Under the pieces are notes generated by a model. That model saw nothing but the letters and a program-made list of their open reading frames with translations, searched no databases and was not told where the DNA came from. A DNA stretch of 64,000 nt from Phymatolithon calcareum. Lineage: Eukaryota > Rhodophyta > Florideophyceae > Hapalidiales. Location of the stretch: NCBI GenBank assembly GCA_977006965.1, contig OZ345373.1, forward strand, positions 558,001 to 622,000. Reading direction: 5' to 3'. Within the stretch, counting starts at the first letter, position 1; the number at the start of each line of letters is the position of its first letter. Positions 32,520-42,445 of this stretch are shown piece by piece. Made by a program: the position numbers and the translations under genes.

Positions 32520-33923
32520 ATGATGACCTACGAAAGATTCAGTGGCGACTTTGATCCCCGAACCCGTTCGTATCAAGATTACGATCAACAGGGGATGTCT
32601 GAGTATAGTCGTGAAACTCGGGCACAGGATTGGTACGAGGGTGCGTGGAGAAGTCGTTCGCACGACAGCTACTACGACGAGTTGCCGTGGGAGCGGAGTT
32701 GTAGCTGCAACCACGACCATAGTCATCGAAGCCGTACCCATGCAAGGTTCGAGGAAGAGGAGTGTGGTGGCAACTACCACGACGATTTTCGACGCCGGAC
32801 ATACGATTGCTACGAGAGAGAGTTTCTGAATGATTATGGTTATCGAAGCAGGACGTACGAAGGTTACGAGGACCAGGGGAGGACATCTGATGAGTACAAA
32901 GACACTGGGCGGACGTACGATGGGTATCAGGACATTGAAAATGGTGTTCTTATGTGGTCATACGAAGGGTATGAACCCGGAGCCTCTGGTCGTGGAAGCC
33001 AGACATACGATGGTTATGGTGGCACCGGCCGCACTCAGGACGGACACGAAGAAACTGAGGTGACGTATGACGGATACAAGAACACTAGACGGACTGACGA
33101 TGGGTATGAAGACAAGGGCACTGTCGGTCGGAGCAGAACATACGAAGCCTACGACGACGAAGACATTGGTCGTCGAAGCCGTACATATGACGATTACGGC
33201 GACGAGTTACCTGTAGAATTCGGCCGGAAAAGCAACGCACACAACAACAACTTCAAGTCGCGAAAACGGCGGAGAAAAGACGGAAGTTTCCCCAGCAAGA
33301 CTCAAGGTGGCGTGGAGAAGTACCATGCACAACGCTACAGATTGTTCAGTCTCTTCGACGAAGGTGTGAAAATGGACAAAGTGTCCTGGTATTCCGTGAC
33401 ACCTGAAAAGATTGCCATACATATTGCGCAGCGATTCCAAATCCTGAAGCCGCAAGTGATCGTGGATGCCTTCTGCGGCGCGGCTGGAAACGCAATTCAA
33501 TTTGCAAAACTCGGCCTGCTCACCATCGCCGTCGAACTCTGTCAATCGCGCATCGACATAGCGCGTAATAACGCCGCGGTGTACGGCGTGGAGCGTAACA
33601 TCGAGTTTGTGAACGGAAACACATATCAAGTTTTGCCGTCGCTGAAGGGGGTGGACGCGGTGTTTCTGTCGCCGCCCTGGGGTGGGCCGATGTATCAGGA
33701 GGGTCCTTTTCAATTGAGTGTTTTCAAAGATATTGTGGAAATTGCTAGAAAGGTCACGCCGAATGTGGCCATACTAGTGCCGAAGAATATTAGTCATGAG
33801 GATGCGCTGGAAACTTTTGGAAGGTGTGAAATTGAGCATAACTTTCTGGGGTCGGTGTTGAAAACAGTTACTATTTACTTTGGGGGACTTATACGAACTC
33901 CGGAGGTTACTTCTAGTAGTTGA
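32520..33923 (+). CDS. TGS1: Trimethylguanosine synthase (cap hypermethylase)
   Basis: Transfers two methyl groups from S-adenosylmethionine to the N2 of the m7G cap of snRNAs, snoRNAs and some mRNAs, in the nucleus. 467 residues. The C-terminal domain (about 285-462) is a Rossmann methyltransferase: WYSVTPEKIAIHIA (290-303), SAM motif I VDAFCGAAGN (315-324), VEL (338-340), ARNNAAVYGV (348-357), and the catalytic SPPWGG (384-389), whose Trp stacks on the cap. These match the animal and plant enzymes closely. The N-terminal 240 residues are unusual: Tyr-, Asp-, Gly- and Arg-rich ten-residue repeats, then a basic KRRRK segment (248-253) that may be a nuclear signal. ATG is used at 32520, with a second ATG in the next codon. 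Confidence 0.92.
   Translation: MMTYERFSGDFDPRTRSYQDYDQQGMSEYSRETRAQDWYEGAWRSRSHDSYYDELPWERSCSCNHDHSHRSRTHARFEEEECGGNYHDDFRRRTYDCYEREFLNDYGYRSRTYEGYEDQGRTSDEYKDTGRTYDGYQDIENGVLMWSYEGYEPGASGRGSQTYDGYGGTGRTQDGHEETEVTYDGYKNTRRTDDGYEDKGTVGRSRTYEAYDDEDIGRRSRTYDDYGDELPVEFGRKSNAHNNNFKSRKRRRKDGSFPSKTQGGVEKYHAQRYRLFSLFDEGVKMDKVSWYSVTPEKIAIHIAQRFQILKPQVIVDAFCGAAGNAIQFAKLGLLTIAVELCQSRIDIARNNAAVYGVERNIEFVNGNTYQVLPSLKGVDAVFLSPPWGGPMYQEGPFQLSVFKDIVEIARKVTPNVAILVPKNISHEDALETFGRCEIEHNFLGSVLKTVTIYFGGLIRTPEVTSSS
32796..33205 (+). repeat. Tyr-rich ten-residue coding repeats in TGS1
   Basis: About eleven degenerate units of the form R-T-Y-D-G-Y-x-D-x-G (residues about 93-228 of TGS1), some with inserts such as VGRS and IGRRS. 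The DNA shows ACGTACGATGGSTAY-type repeats. Predicted disordered. Confidence 0.85.
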
Positions 33924-34230
33924 AAAAATTCCACAAGGTAGGGAAGATGGCTTAAACTTTTTATAAGCGCTGCGAGTGACGGGATGCAGTTTTCGAAGAC
34001 ACGGTCGTGCGATGTGCAGTATGTCGAGGGAGGTTTCCTCGAAGAAGCAATCGTTCATGAGGGCGAGCATAACAGTTGTTGATACTAATGGTCGGAGAAG
34101 TCGGTACCAATGTTGAACCGCGGCGAGAAATGCATCCTTCTTCCAAACAAATTCTGTTCGTAGATAAAACCGCGAGGATGTAATGAGGACGACATTTAGC
34201 TCAACCGACGGACAGTGAAGTGGAGACATG
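33924..34230. other. Convergent intergenic stretch
   Basis: 307 bp between the ends of TGS1 and APC11, which face each other. It holds both 3' untranslated regions; nothing else was seen. Confidence 0.5.
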
Positions 34231-34494
34231 TCAATTCTTGGGGGTGTCCTTGAATTTCCAGTCCTGCCTGCACATGGGGCATTTTTGCTGATCTGTCGCA
34301 TTGATCCATTTGAGAATGCAATGCAAATGAAACGCGTGTTTGCAAACACCCCAGATAATAGGACAGTCATCACCGGGCGCCCTGCACTCCGGACAGCATC
34401 CGTCGAACGCATTTCGGCAAATACCACACGCATCGTCGCCAGCATTCCAAGTCCATGCCGCGACAAGACGCACCTTTTGAATTTCAACCTTCAT
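34231..34494 (-). CDS. APC11: Anaphase-promoting complex subunit 11 (RING-H2)
   Basis: 87 residues, the usual APC11 length. It is the catalytic RING subunit of the anaphase-promoting complex, which recruits E2 and ubiquitinates cyclins and securin. It starts MKVEIQKV and has W-T-W (14-16), CGICRNAFDGCCPEC (23-37), PGDDCP (40-45), WGVCKHAFHLHCILKW (48-63) and KCPMCRQDWKFK (71-82). All zinc ligands, including the extra set typical of APC11 and RBX1, are in place. The DDCP element and the short WKFK end point to APC11 rather than RBX1. The frame is open 61 codons further upstream, but that part has no similarity to the family, so the start at 34494 is chosen. Confidence 0.93.
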   Translation of the reverse strand: MKVEIQKVRLVAAWTWNAGDDACGICRNAFDGCCPECRAPGDDCPIIWGVCKHAFHLHCILKWINATDQQKCPMCRQDWKFKDTPKN

Positions 34495-36317
34495 AGTTCC
34501 AGCTCGCGTGCTGTGCTTGCCCAATCCGTCCCTGTGTGGATTTAGAGTCGATCCTCTGGGATTGTGCTCGTCTGCTACGACGGTTGAGCATGAGTGCCTT
34601 GGCAAAGGCGCATTCAACAAACCGCACTTAAAATGTCCGTTACGAAAAGAAGGTACAGTTCTCAATGCCAGCGGCAAAATTATATATGATTTTTAGCATT
34701 TTTGGCCGATCGGATCCGATGAGTTACCATCGTTCCAATTTGCTAACTATACAATGCAGCGAAGCATCGCGGCATGATGCACAGACGGATGATTGCACGA
34801 TGAAAAAAATGCATCGGCTTGTTTCCGGCATCATAGTTGCACGCCATGTCATCATGTACGTGCGATCTTATTTCGCCGTACCTTCTCTCTCGATGAGATC
34901 TTCCCAGCCTGCAGAACCGGATTTGGCTGGCATATGGGGACACCCAAAATCCTTTACTTTCTCATTGATAAGATCAGAGTCCACACCCATCTGCAGCCGG
35001 AACGATCCTTCTACGAACAACGGACGCACATTGACCGGCAGAGCGTTCAGGTCAAGCTGAATCCAACGCTTCGCTCATGCCGCGACGGTAACACCCGAGC
35101 CCCGGGTCCGAGAACTCCTTTTGCCGGCCTGGAAACCCTCTGTGCGATGCTTGCCGTTTGCGCGCAATGCAGCAACTTGGTGCACAGAAAAGATTGCACC
35201 TTTCTCTTGCCCAGTGCTTGGCCGATGGGTTCTGCGGAAGCTTGAAATTCCTGGACAAACGGATTCGACAGGCCTGATGCATAAATTGCAGTGCGGTAAT
35301 ACTCACACAAAGACGCAAATCGCAGGATGCCACCACGTACTCTACTTGCTCCTCGCAGTCAGACACGTTCGCCAAGGTAGTCCAATCCATTCATCCGGGT
35401 CTGTTTCGCCTCGATAAGATGCTTCGCAGAAATCGGCACACATTCCATCACATGACCACTGGCACTCTACCTCCCATTGTTGGCTCGTCCCCGGCAGATT
35501 GCTCACCAAATTACTCGAAGCGCCTTCCGATGTGTCAGCTTCTACAGTTGCTGCGGATGCGAGACCGGGCTTAGCCCAGCGTGTACCTTTTTAGTCTGCA
35601 TCCAGAGGACAACATTCCCTACTGCACACTCGTCGATGACATGGCATTCCGTGAGCGCAATGCGCGCTGAAGTACCTCCATGCCGTCTGTCGAGAAAACT
35701 GTGGATGCAAACGTGGAAGTTAAATACGCAAAAGTGGAGTGAGCAATACCCTCAAGCGTGATTCTATCGGTCCCGCCTCAACAGTCGGGACGTATGGCGA
35801 ACATATTACAAAACGCCAGTGCTACTCCGCTGCCTGCAAAGCGACGTGCTACAAAGATACCATCTGCTTAAACCTTGGCAAAGATCGCAATTTTCAGTAC
35901 ACACCAGAAGGTGCAAGATGTTCAGAGTAGCGCATTTATAATGACAGTCAATCGTACCCAATGTTTTCTTGTCTTGCTTCCAGAAAAGGTTCACACTTCC
36001 TCTCCCATTCCCCAGGAACATCCGGCACGTCCTTCTGCCGAAAAGCCATGCACCGCAGAGATCTCTATTCTACTTTAGATTCCACATAGCCTGCTCGAAG
36101 AACAAAACATCGGTGAGCAAGAACTTGCGTACAAACCGCTGAAATTTCAGCGAAATTCTTGATCTCCCATGCATATGGACTGCCCACTAGCCAGGGTACT
36201 CGATCACCTGGGTAAAACCAGAAAGTCGGAGTTGCCCTCAACATACGCTTGCATCTCCCCGCTAGTTCTTCTCAAAAATAACTCATACAAAAATCCGCAA
36301 CCGATTCAAATAATCGC
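34495..36317. other. Gene-poor stretch
   Basis: 1.8 kb between two minus-strand genes, including their promoter and 3' regions. Open frames on both strands near 34.8-35.4 kb overlap and carry no motif I can name. Confidence 0.4.
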
Positions 36318-37661
36318 TCATGATGGAGTGCCAGTTCGCGCCTCCGCCACCAATTTGTCCGCTCGTTCCACCATAGAATTCTGTCCCCACACCCTCCGCT
36401 TATTCTCCGAAGTTCGCTTCCCCGGGCTTCCAGCTCTTGAAGGTGGGAACGAATACTTGGAGAAAGTAGCCGGTGTGACGGCCGGGAAACTGATGACATT
36501 CTCGGAGTTATCGACAGGATTTTCTGCCTCAGCAATACTCCTTCTCGAATCCTCCCATGCCACATCATCCGCCACCGTGGTGACGGTCCCACTGGACGCA
36601 CTCTGACTAAGTTTCCATCTCGCTTTCTCGCGCGCGACGGCGGCAACGCTGCGTCCAACACTGTCGATAGAAACACTTCCTCGATTCGTTGGAAATTCCT
36701 CCAATTCACCGAAAACATCCGGACAATTAATGCTAGTACGTCTGTTCGGTGCAGAAAGATATGGATCGAATCTCGCAAAGGACTCATCATACCGTCTCAG
36801 AACGGCAATAACCTTCTCATTCAGCCCCGTGATACGCGCCTCCGGATTATCCTGTGGTATGCCTCTTCTATTGTCAAGCAGGAGCGTTGCATTAGGGTCA
36901 TCAAATTCCGGTTGATAACTGTCGAAACTCCCTCTGCCATCCTCCCCTTCGCGCACAGCAGCTCTTCTGACATTCTCAGCGATATTCTGAGCCGGAGCCG
37001 CGATCTCTCGCCACCCCTTATCATCCGCCGCTGCGGCGAGAAGTTTCTCAAGCAGCACGAGGGAAGCCTCAAGTTCCTCGCGATTCATAACATGACCCGG
37101 TTCCGGAATGCCGCGTTTATTACCCGCAGAAACCTTACAAACGAACGGACGATCATTCGGCGGCGTCGGCACATCAGGAAACTGCACCGTGCGTCGTTTC
37201 CTCTGATACTTCTCCACCCAAAACGCGGCCGGCGGATCTGATCGTCGAAAGAACATGGCTGCAAGATCTTCCGCCCATGCACGTACAAGCAGTAACACAT
37301 ACTCACGAGCCGAGGGCGAAACGGTCTGCGCTTTGTGCAGCGACCAGAGGGTTGAGAAAAATCTAGAGTTTGCAATATAGCGATAGAAATACGGACATGC
37401 ACGCATGACTTGGTCTAGTAGTTGCAGCGTGGATTGCGGATTCGAGGTGGTGTCGGCGAGGTTGCGACGGATGTAGCGCGCGGCGGTGCTGGCGGCGTCG
37501 GGGTTGACGGCGATTAGACGGACGAGACGCGAGGTGGCGCGAGGGCCGCAGTCGGAGACCCAGCGGGCGATACGGGCGTCATTCGTGCGCGGACGACGGA
37601 GACTTGGGATGTTGCTGGCGTCGTATGCACGCATCGACTCGTCTTGAAGACGAGGACCCAT
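36318..37661 (-). CDS. VHS-domain protein (TOM1/GGA-like)
   Basis: 447 residues. Residues about 44-138 read as a VHS domain, an eight-helix bundle that binds acidic-dileucine or ubiquitinated cargo at endosomes and trans-Golgi: SRLVRLIAVNPDAAS, RRNLADTTSNPQSTLQLLDQVMRACPYF split over helices, and a closing LLLVRAWAEDLAAMF. Residues about 192-300 are helical (ELEASLVLLEKLL, then LNEKVIAVLRRYDESFARFD), consistent with a GAT domain that binds ubiquitin. The C-terminal third is low-complexity. This is the TOM1-like layout, the ancestral ESCRT-0 substitute outside animals and fungi. A clathrin light chain gene lies 7.5 kb away, but no linkage is implied. The start is the first ATG; the N-terminal 30 residues are poorly constrained. 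Confidence 0.7.
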   Translation of the reverse strand: MGPRLQDESMRAYDASNIPSLRRPRTNDARIARWVSDCGPRATSRLVRLIAVNPDAASTAARYIRRNLADTTSNPQSTLQLLDQVMRACPYFYRYIANSRFFSTLWSLHKAQTVSPSAREYVLLLVRAWAEDLAAMFFRRSDPPAAFWVEKYQRKRRTVQFPDVPTPPNDRPFVCKVSAGNKRGIPEPGHVMNREELEASLVLLEKLLAAAADDKGWREIAAPAQNIAENVRRAAVREGEDGRGSFDSYQPEFDDPNATLLLDNRRGIPQDNPEARITGLNEKVIAVLRRYDESFARFDPYLSAPNRRTSINCPDVFGELEEFPTNRGSVSIDSVGRSVAAVAREKARWKLSQSASSGTVTTVADDVAWEDSRRSIAEAENPVDNSENVISFPAVTPATFSKYSFPPSRAGSPGKRTSENKRRVWGQNSMVERADKLVAEARTGTPS

Positions 37662-38126
37662 GCTGCGTTGTGCGCGACAACAGCGGGAAAAAGTCGTGGG
37701 GTACTGGAAGATGTAGCGCGAAACGGGGGAAGACGCGGTGGTAGACTTGGTCGGATCGCAAAGGGGGAGGTAGTGTCGTGAAGTAAGCGTTTGCAGATGA
37801 GCGGGAGGAAGGAAGGTGGAAATGGGGGCTGGGGGTATTCAACAATGGCTGTTCGTTTCCCGAATTTGAAGATATGGCAAAGTGGGTAAAAGAAGGGGAT
37901 TTGAGAACGTTTCGGTTCCTGTACCGGCGGACCTGGGGACTGCGGGACGATGTACCGGTCGATAGTAGTGTATAGAAAAGATGGCGAATAAACCAATGGA
38001 ATGATATTTTCTTCAATTTTGCATGAGGCTGAAAATTGTTTCATCATTGAAATTGCTCAGCGACGTTCCCATGCAATTGTGAGCGGCCCGAGGGGCAGAT
38101 CTATTTTCGGAAGTGAATATTCATCT

Positions 38127-38177
38127 AAAAAATCACAATTTCAGGTCCGATTATCGGACCTGAAATTGTGATTTTTT
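38127..38177. repeat. 51-bp perfect palindrome
   Basis: 25-base arms around a single T at 38152: AAAAAATCACAATTTCAGG, then TCCGAT, and the exact complement. The ends are A-runs and T-runs. Confidence 0.95.
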
Positions 38178-39294
38178 TATCGTTTCTTTACACGGTCCAA
38201 TGTCTATTGATTGGACGGACCTGCTTCCAGATTGTCTGCAGGCAATTGGCACAAAAATATATCTTGCGAAATTATCTAATGTGATTAGTGCACAGTAGAA
38301 AAACCAAGATTTTCTGGAGATCGTATTGCACAGTTTGTACATGTACAGCATAGACACGAACATACAGTAGTGAACAATAAGGTCAATTCGGACACTTGGC
38401 GCCTGCCCGTTGCTCTTCTGTACGCAAATGCAGCGAGGCGGGAAATGTCTATACGTATGCCATGTCGGGCTCCTGTTCATTGGGACATCATCGTCTAGGG
38501 CGATCATACTGATTTGCTTTGCATGTATATCATAAAAAACCTAAATTTAAAGGGAGGAAAGGTTTCGAAAATCGCGTCGTTGAAGGGGAAGATGGCAAAA
38601 TTGTATATTGCACAAAAAATTTGAATGCACACGTATTTTCGGCATATTTAAAAACATGCTGTATGACAATGCACAACGGTTCTGATGCATCCTCTACAGT
38701 ACAGTAGCCTTATACTGTGCAGTATGACACTGCACAGAAATGGGGCTGTAGTGGACTATGTGCAGCTTCTGCAGTATGATATGTATGATTATGGAAAGTA
38801 AGCTTCGAGTACGCACTGTGTGGTCAAATGTGAAACGTGTGCCAGCCCGATCAAGCGCTGCGCGAATTCGAGCGGCAGAACACGTCGATGCAGACTGCTG
38901 TCCTCCACGACGAAAGTTGCAATTTATTTTTACTGACGCATATACGGGCACCATGAGGACATTCTTGAAAGCAGACAGCTACGAAACAACCAGGGGAGTC
39001 ACATAACACTCCCCTGAAACAACTAATTTAATCGTCTCGCAGTCAAGCGAGCAGTAACGGTGCCTCCAGTGGGCGTATGAAGCTACAACATACGTCAAAG
39101 AAGAGTTCAATTCATTATCCATCCGGTAGTGTGCTGCCATAGAGAACAAAACTTTCTCTCGCAAACTCTTGGCCAAAAGGTCGAACGTCGAAGAAAATCA
39201 CCGACCATTCACTTCGTCTCAATTCACTGTACAGAATGGATGGGGGAAGACAAGGACCGGCGAGTAGAAACAATTAACGCGGTATGCGGTATCG

Positions 39295-39383
39295 AGTCCG
39301 TGCCGCCGCGCTTCGCGAGATGGAAAGCGTCATCCATTAAATGGATGGCGCTTTCTATCTCGCGAAGCGCGGCGGCACGGACT
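39295..39383. repeat. 89-bp GC-rich palindrome
   Basis: 44-base arms around a single A at 39339, with two differences that are both G-U compatible in RNA, so a transcript would pair over all 44 positions. The outer arm is AGTCCGTGCCGCCGCGCTTC. Confidence 0.95.
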
Positions 39384-39392
39384 TTCATTCCG

Positions 39393-39419
39393 GCTGTGGA
39401 AGTGGCAACCTTCCACAGC
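39393..39419. repeat. Stem-loop, 10-bp stem
   Basis: GCTGTGGAAG, a 7-base loop, then CTTCCACAGC. It stands ten bases after the 89-bp palindrome. Confidence 0.7.
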
Positions 39420-41017
39420 TTGAAGAGCGAAACGCTGGCTACAGTACATCGCCCCAGGGACAGCCAGATGCCCCCATCGCGTGGCACCGGCCAGCAAGGA
39501 AGTCCCCGGCGAGATCATATCGCCAGCCGTGCATCACGTTCGATCTTTACAAACAGCTAGCAGTTTTTTGCATCAAAAAACAGCGAGAAACGTACGTTTT
39601 CCGGCTGCAGTATGATATCTCCAGCCATCATTGAAAACGTATTGGCACGACATGATTGGAGAAAATCGGTCTCTTTTTCCACGGTTTCAAATCACCCGGA
39701 TTTATGATGTGTGCTCCGTCCACGCCAACGGGTCTGTGTATGCGGTCTGGTCTGTCGGGTCCGGTCCTACGATCGGATTGGCCCCGTTCGGACTCTGGCG
39801 AAGGGACCCCTGATCCAGAGCATGTGACCCTATGCCATGTGTACTATCCATGATGCCAGCAGTCTCCGCTGACCTCTTCATGAGGTGATCACGATCCCGG
39901 TACAGTACGGAAAGATACAGTACGGCTTTCGCTCGCAGAAAAGAGGGAATTTGCTTGAGGCTCTTGTCCAGACACACCAGGTTGCCACAAAGCACTGAAA
40001 TATATCTTCCACGGGCTGTATTTTAGGCATATTGCACATTCTCGTGTCATGTCTACTGTACCCCCTGTCCCATGACATTAAAGTAGTCGTATGGACTCCA
40101 ATAACTCACTGCGATGTGTTTCATCTAAATTAGTTTGTAGTGACCTTGAGAGCAGTGCTGCAGTATTTTCCGATGCCGCTGCATAGATCTTGAAAACAAT
40201 GTAGAGTATGCATGTCCAGAAGAAGGATTCCTCTAGACGATGCCTACGTATAGAACCATTTTGCTCTCGTTTTTGTACAGCTCAGTAGTTCAACAATTCT
40301 GCTGCCGCACTTGAGAGGCGGTGCATATTTCACGATCTCAACCCCTTCCCTCGAATCTTGACTAGACATTTGCGTCGCAAAAGAGCCACCTGACATAAAC
40401 TTCATACCCCTCATTCATGTGCTTGGCAACACACCTTGTGCATTGTTATCAGGCATGCATGCCAAGGCATGTGCTTTCATGGGAAACCAAAAACATTGAC
40501 TCGAGCTCTGTAGGACCACAATGCATTGTTAGTCGCCTGCTATTTTCGTAGCTCTTGGACGTTGGAACAATTCACAGCTTTTTGCCCGACATACCTACTA
40601 AAGTACCAAGCGGATTGATTGGCGAGTAACAAGATATAGGAGTTGCGAAAAGGAACTAAGCCATCCCAGGGCTTCCTTTCTCCAACTCCACTCTGTTTTG
40701 ACCTGTTTCAAGATAAATAGATCTAGATACAGTGGTCTATCATATCTAGGAGCACTTGATCGAAATTCTAAACAAAACACGATTTCTGCACACATGCTTG
40801 GCGCAAATTGGTTGGATAATCTGTTTTAGGATCTTGAAAAACGGCTTTTTCACTGGACGCCCAGTAGGTGCTGTTAAACCAATCAGGTCTGTGAAAGCTA
40901 TGAGTCCTATCATAGGATGGGAGATATTTGCCAAGAAGGCATCCTTCACAATCTCTATTTTCTGTCCCCCGTTGTCTTCACAACCTGGTGCCTCACGTGA
41001 CCGTCTTTTTCCCAATC

Positions 41018-41989
41018 ATGGCCTTCATTCAGGCCCCGCTCCTACCTCCGCGCTCCACACGGCGATCTGACCTCGCTCCCCGTCGCCTAGCGCCATCAAT
41101 GCGTGCCTCTCTGCCTCTCGACAAGCGAGTTCGTTTCCCCGCGCTCCGCGCCGACCGTTTCCGACATCCCGTCGACGTACAGGCCACGCGAGCTCTCCGC
41201 TCGCTCTTCGGTCTGGAAGCCTTTCTGCGTCGCGTAATGAGTGCAGTGGAACAGACCATGTTCCTTGAAAACATAGCCAACGGCGTTCAAGTAACCGAGA
41301 AGCAACTCCCTGAAATGCATCGCGCCCTCGTGGAAGCCTGCGGCGTCTTAGACATGCCCGTTCCAGAACTGTACGTCCGTCAGAATGCGACACCAAATGC
41401 CTACACACTCGCCGTACAAGGCAAGCGATCGTTCATAGTTGTGCATTCCGCGCTCATTGAACTACTTTCCGACCGTGAATTGCAGGCCGTACTGGCTCAT
41501 GAATTGGGACATTTGAAGTGCGAACACGGTGTCTGGGTCACCATGGCGAATATAATACTGTTACTATCTGCGCAATTGTTCGGCGAGGGTGTCGGACGCG
41601 CCGTGCTCGATGGATTGAATTCGCAATTATTGCGCTGGCAACGCGCAGCGGAATTCACTTGTGATAGGGCTGCCCTGCTTGTCATGCAGGATTCTCGCGT
41701 TGTAATGTCGGCGCTTATGAAACTTTCAGGCGGAAGTCCGAAGTATGCGGCGGAGATGGATGTGGATGCTTATCTTACACAGGCGGATAGATTTGATGAG
41801 GCGAGCTCTACGCGGATTGGACGAATTATGCGAGAAGCTATGGTTGCTTCGACTACGCATCCGTTTCCGATATTCCGCGTGCGGGAACTTAAGCGGTGGG
41901 CGGAGTCGAACCATTTTCAGAGTTTGATTCAAAGTGGGAAGCCGCTTGCTGAGATGGATACAGTATCTCTGAAACGGACAGGGCGATGA
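41018..41989 (+). CDS. M48-family zinc metallopeptidase, probably plastid-targeted
   Basis: 323 residues. Zinc site HELGH (161-165), with the third ligand in EFTCD (E212, with D216), as in M48 enzymes (HtpX, Oma1 and Ste24 relatives). The hydrophobic stretch ANIILLLSAQLFG (about 177-189) just after the zinc site is typical of the family. Before the protease core (about 90-300) come about 50 residues rich in Arg, Ser, Pro and Ala and poor in acidic residues, starting MAFIQAPLLPPRSTRRS, which looks like an organelle transit peptide. Plants have a similar soluble plastid M48 protease. The start ATG at 41018 was preferred because the upstream codons in frame (from 40928) begin without ATG. Convergent with MRG15. 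Confidence 0.82.
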   Translation: MAFIQAPLLPPRSTRRSDLAPRRLAPSMRASLPLDKRVRFPALRADRFRHPVDVQATRALRSLFGLEAFLRRVMSAVEQTMFLENIANGVQVTEKQLPEMHRALVEACGVLDMPVPELYVRQNATPNAYTLAVQGKRSFIVVHSALIELLSDRELQAVLAHELGHLKCEHGVWVTMANIILLLSAQLFGEGVGRAVLDGLNSQLLRWQRAAEFTCDRAALLVMQDSRVVMSALMKLSGGSPKYAAEMDVDAYLTQADRFDEASSTRIGRIMREAMVASTTHPFPIFRVRELKRWAESNHFQSLIQSGKPLAEMDTVSLKRTGR

Positions 41990-42445
41990 AACAGTTGTAC
42001 AGTGGGCAGGATTTACCGATGTTCTTTGCCCGATCCGACCTGGGTAGCCGATTTTCTGAATGGGAATCTGGCGATGCCATGGTGGAGTGTTGTTGTATTC
42101 TGTACATACGAATTTTGAACCGGGTTTAGTTGACCCGAAAAATGCGTAGCTTCGTTTATTCTTTTACAAGACAAAGTTAAGGGTCAGTGCTGGGGAAGCA
42201 AGACATTGAACAAAGCAGTGTGCTTTTGTATTCATAGGGGGTAGTAGTGTAGCATAGGGGATCGTGTGTCGAAATTCCCAAACTGTGTCTTGGCAACGCA
42301 GGTATTTGAGTAACAAAATAAATATACAAATCATCCAAACAAGGGCTCGTGTCAAAAGCTGACAACATCCTCTTTGTCGACAAACTTCTCAATCAATGAG
42401 GTTCGCGATGTTTGTTAGATTCAGTCGCCATTGCCCCAGAAAGAC
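41990..42445. other. Convergent intergenic stretch
   Basis: 456 bp between the ends of the M48 protease gene and the MRG15 gene. No feature beyond likely 3' ends. Confidence 0.45.

Larger units (their letters stand above)
37662..41017. other. Gene-poor stretch with long hairpins
   Basis: 3.4 kb with no supportable gene. It holds a 51-bp palindrome (38127-38177), an 89-bp palindrome (39295-39383) and a small stem-loop after it. The open frame crossing the 89-bp palindrome is an artefact of the palindrome being stop-free. Confidence 0.45.

Noticed and set aside
34495-34677. N-terminal extension of APC11 (61 codons)
   Set aside because: No similarity to the family, whose members begin at the MKV residues; the upstream part is most likely the 5' leader.
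39129-39560. 143-codon open frame across the 89-bp palindrome
   Set aside because: Openness results from the GC-rich palindrome; no motif, and the opposite strand is equally open.
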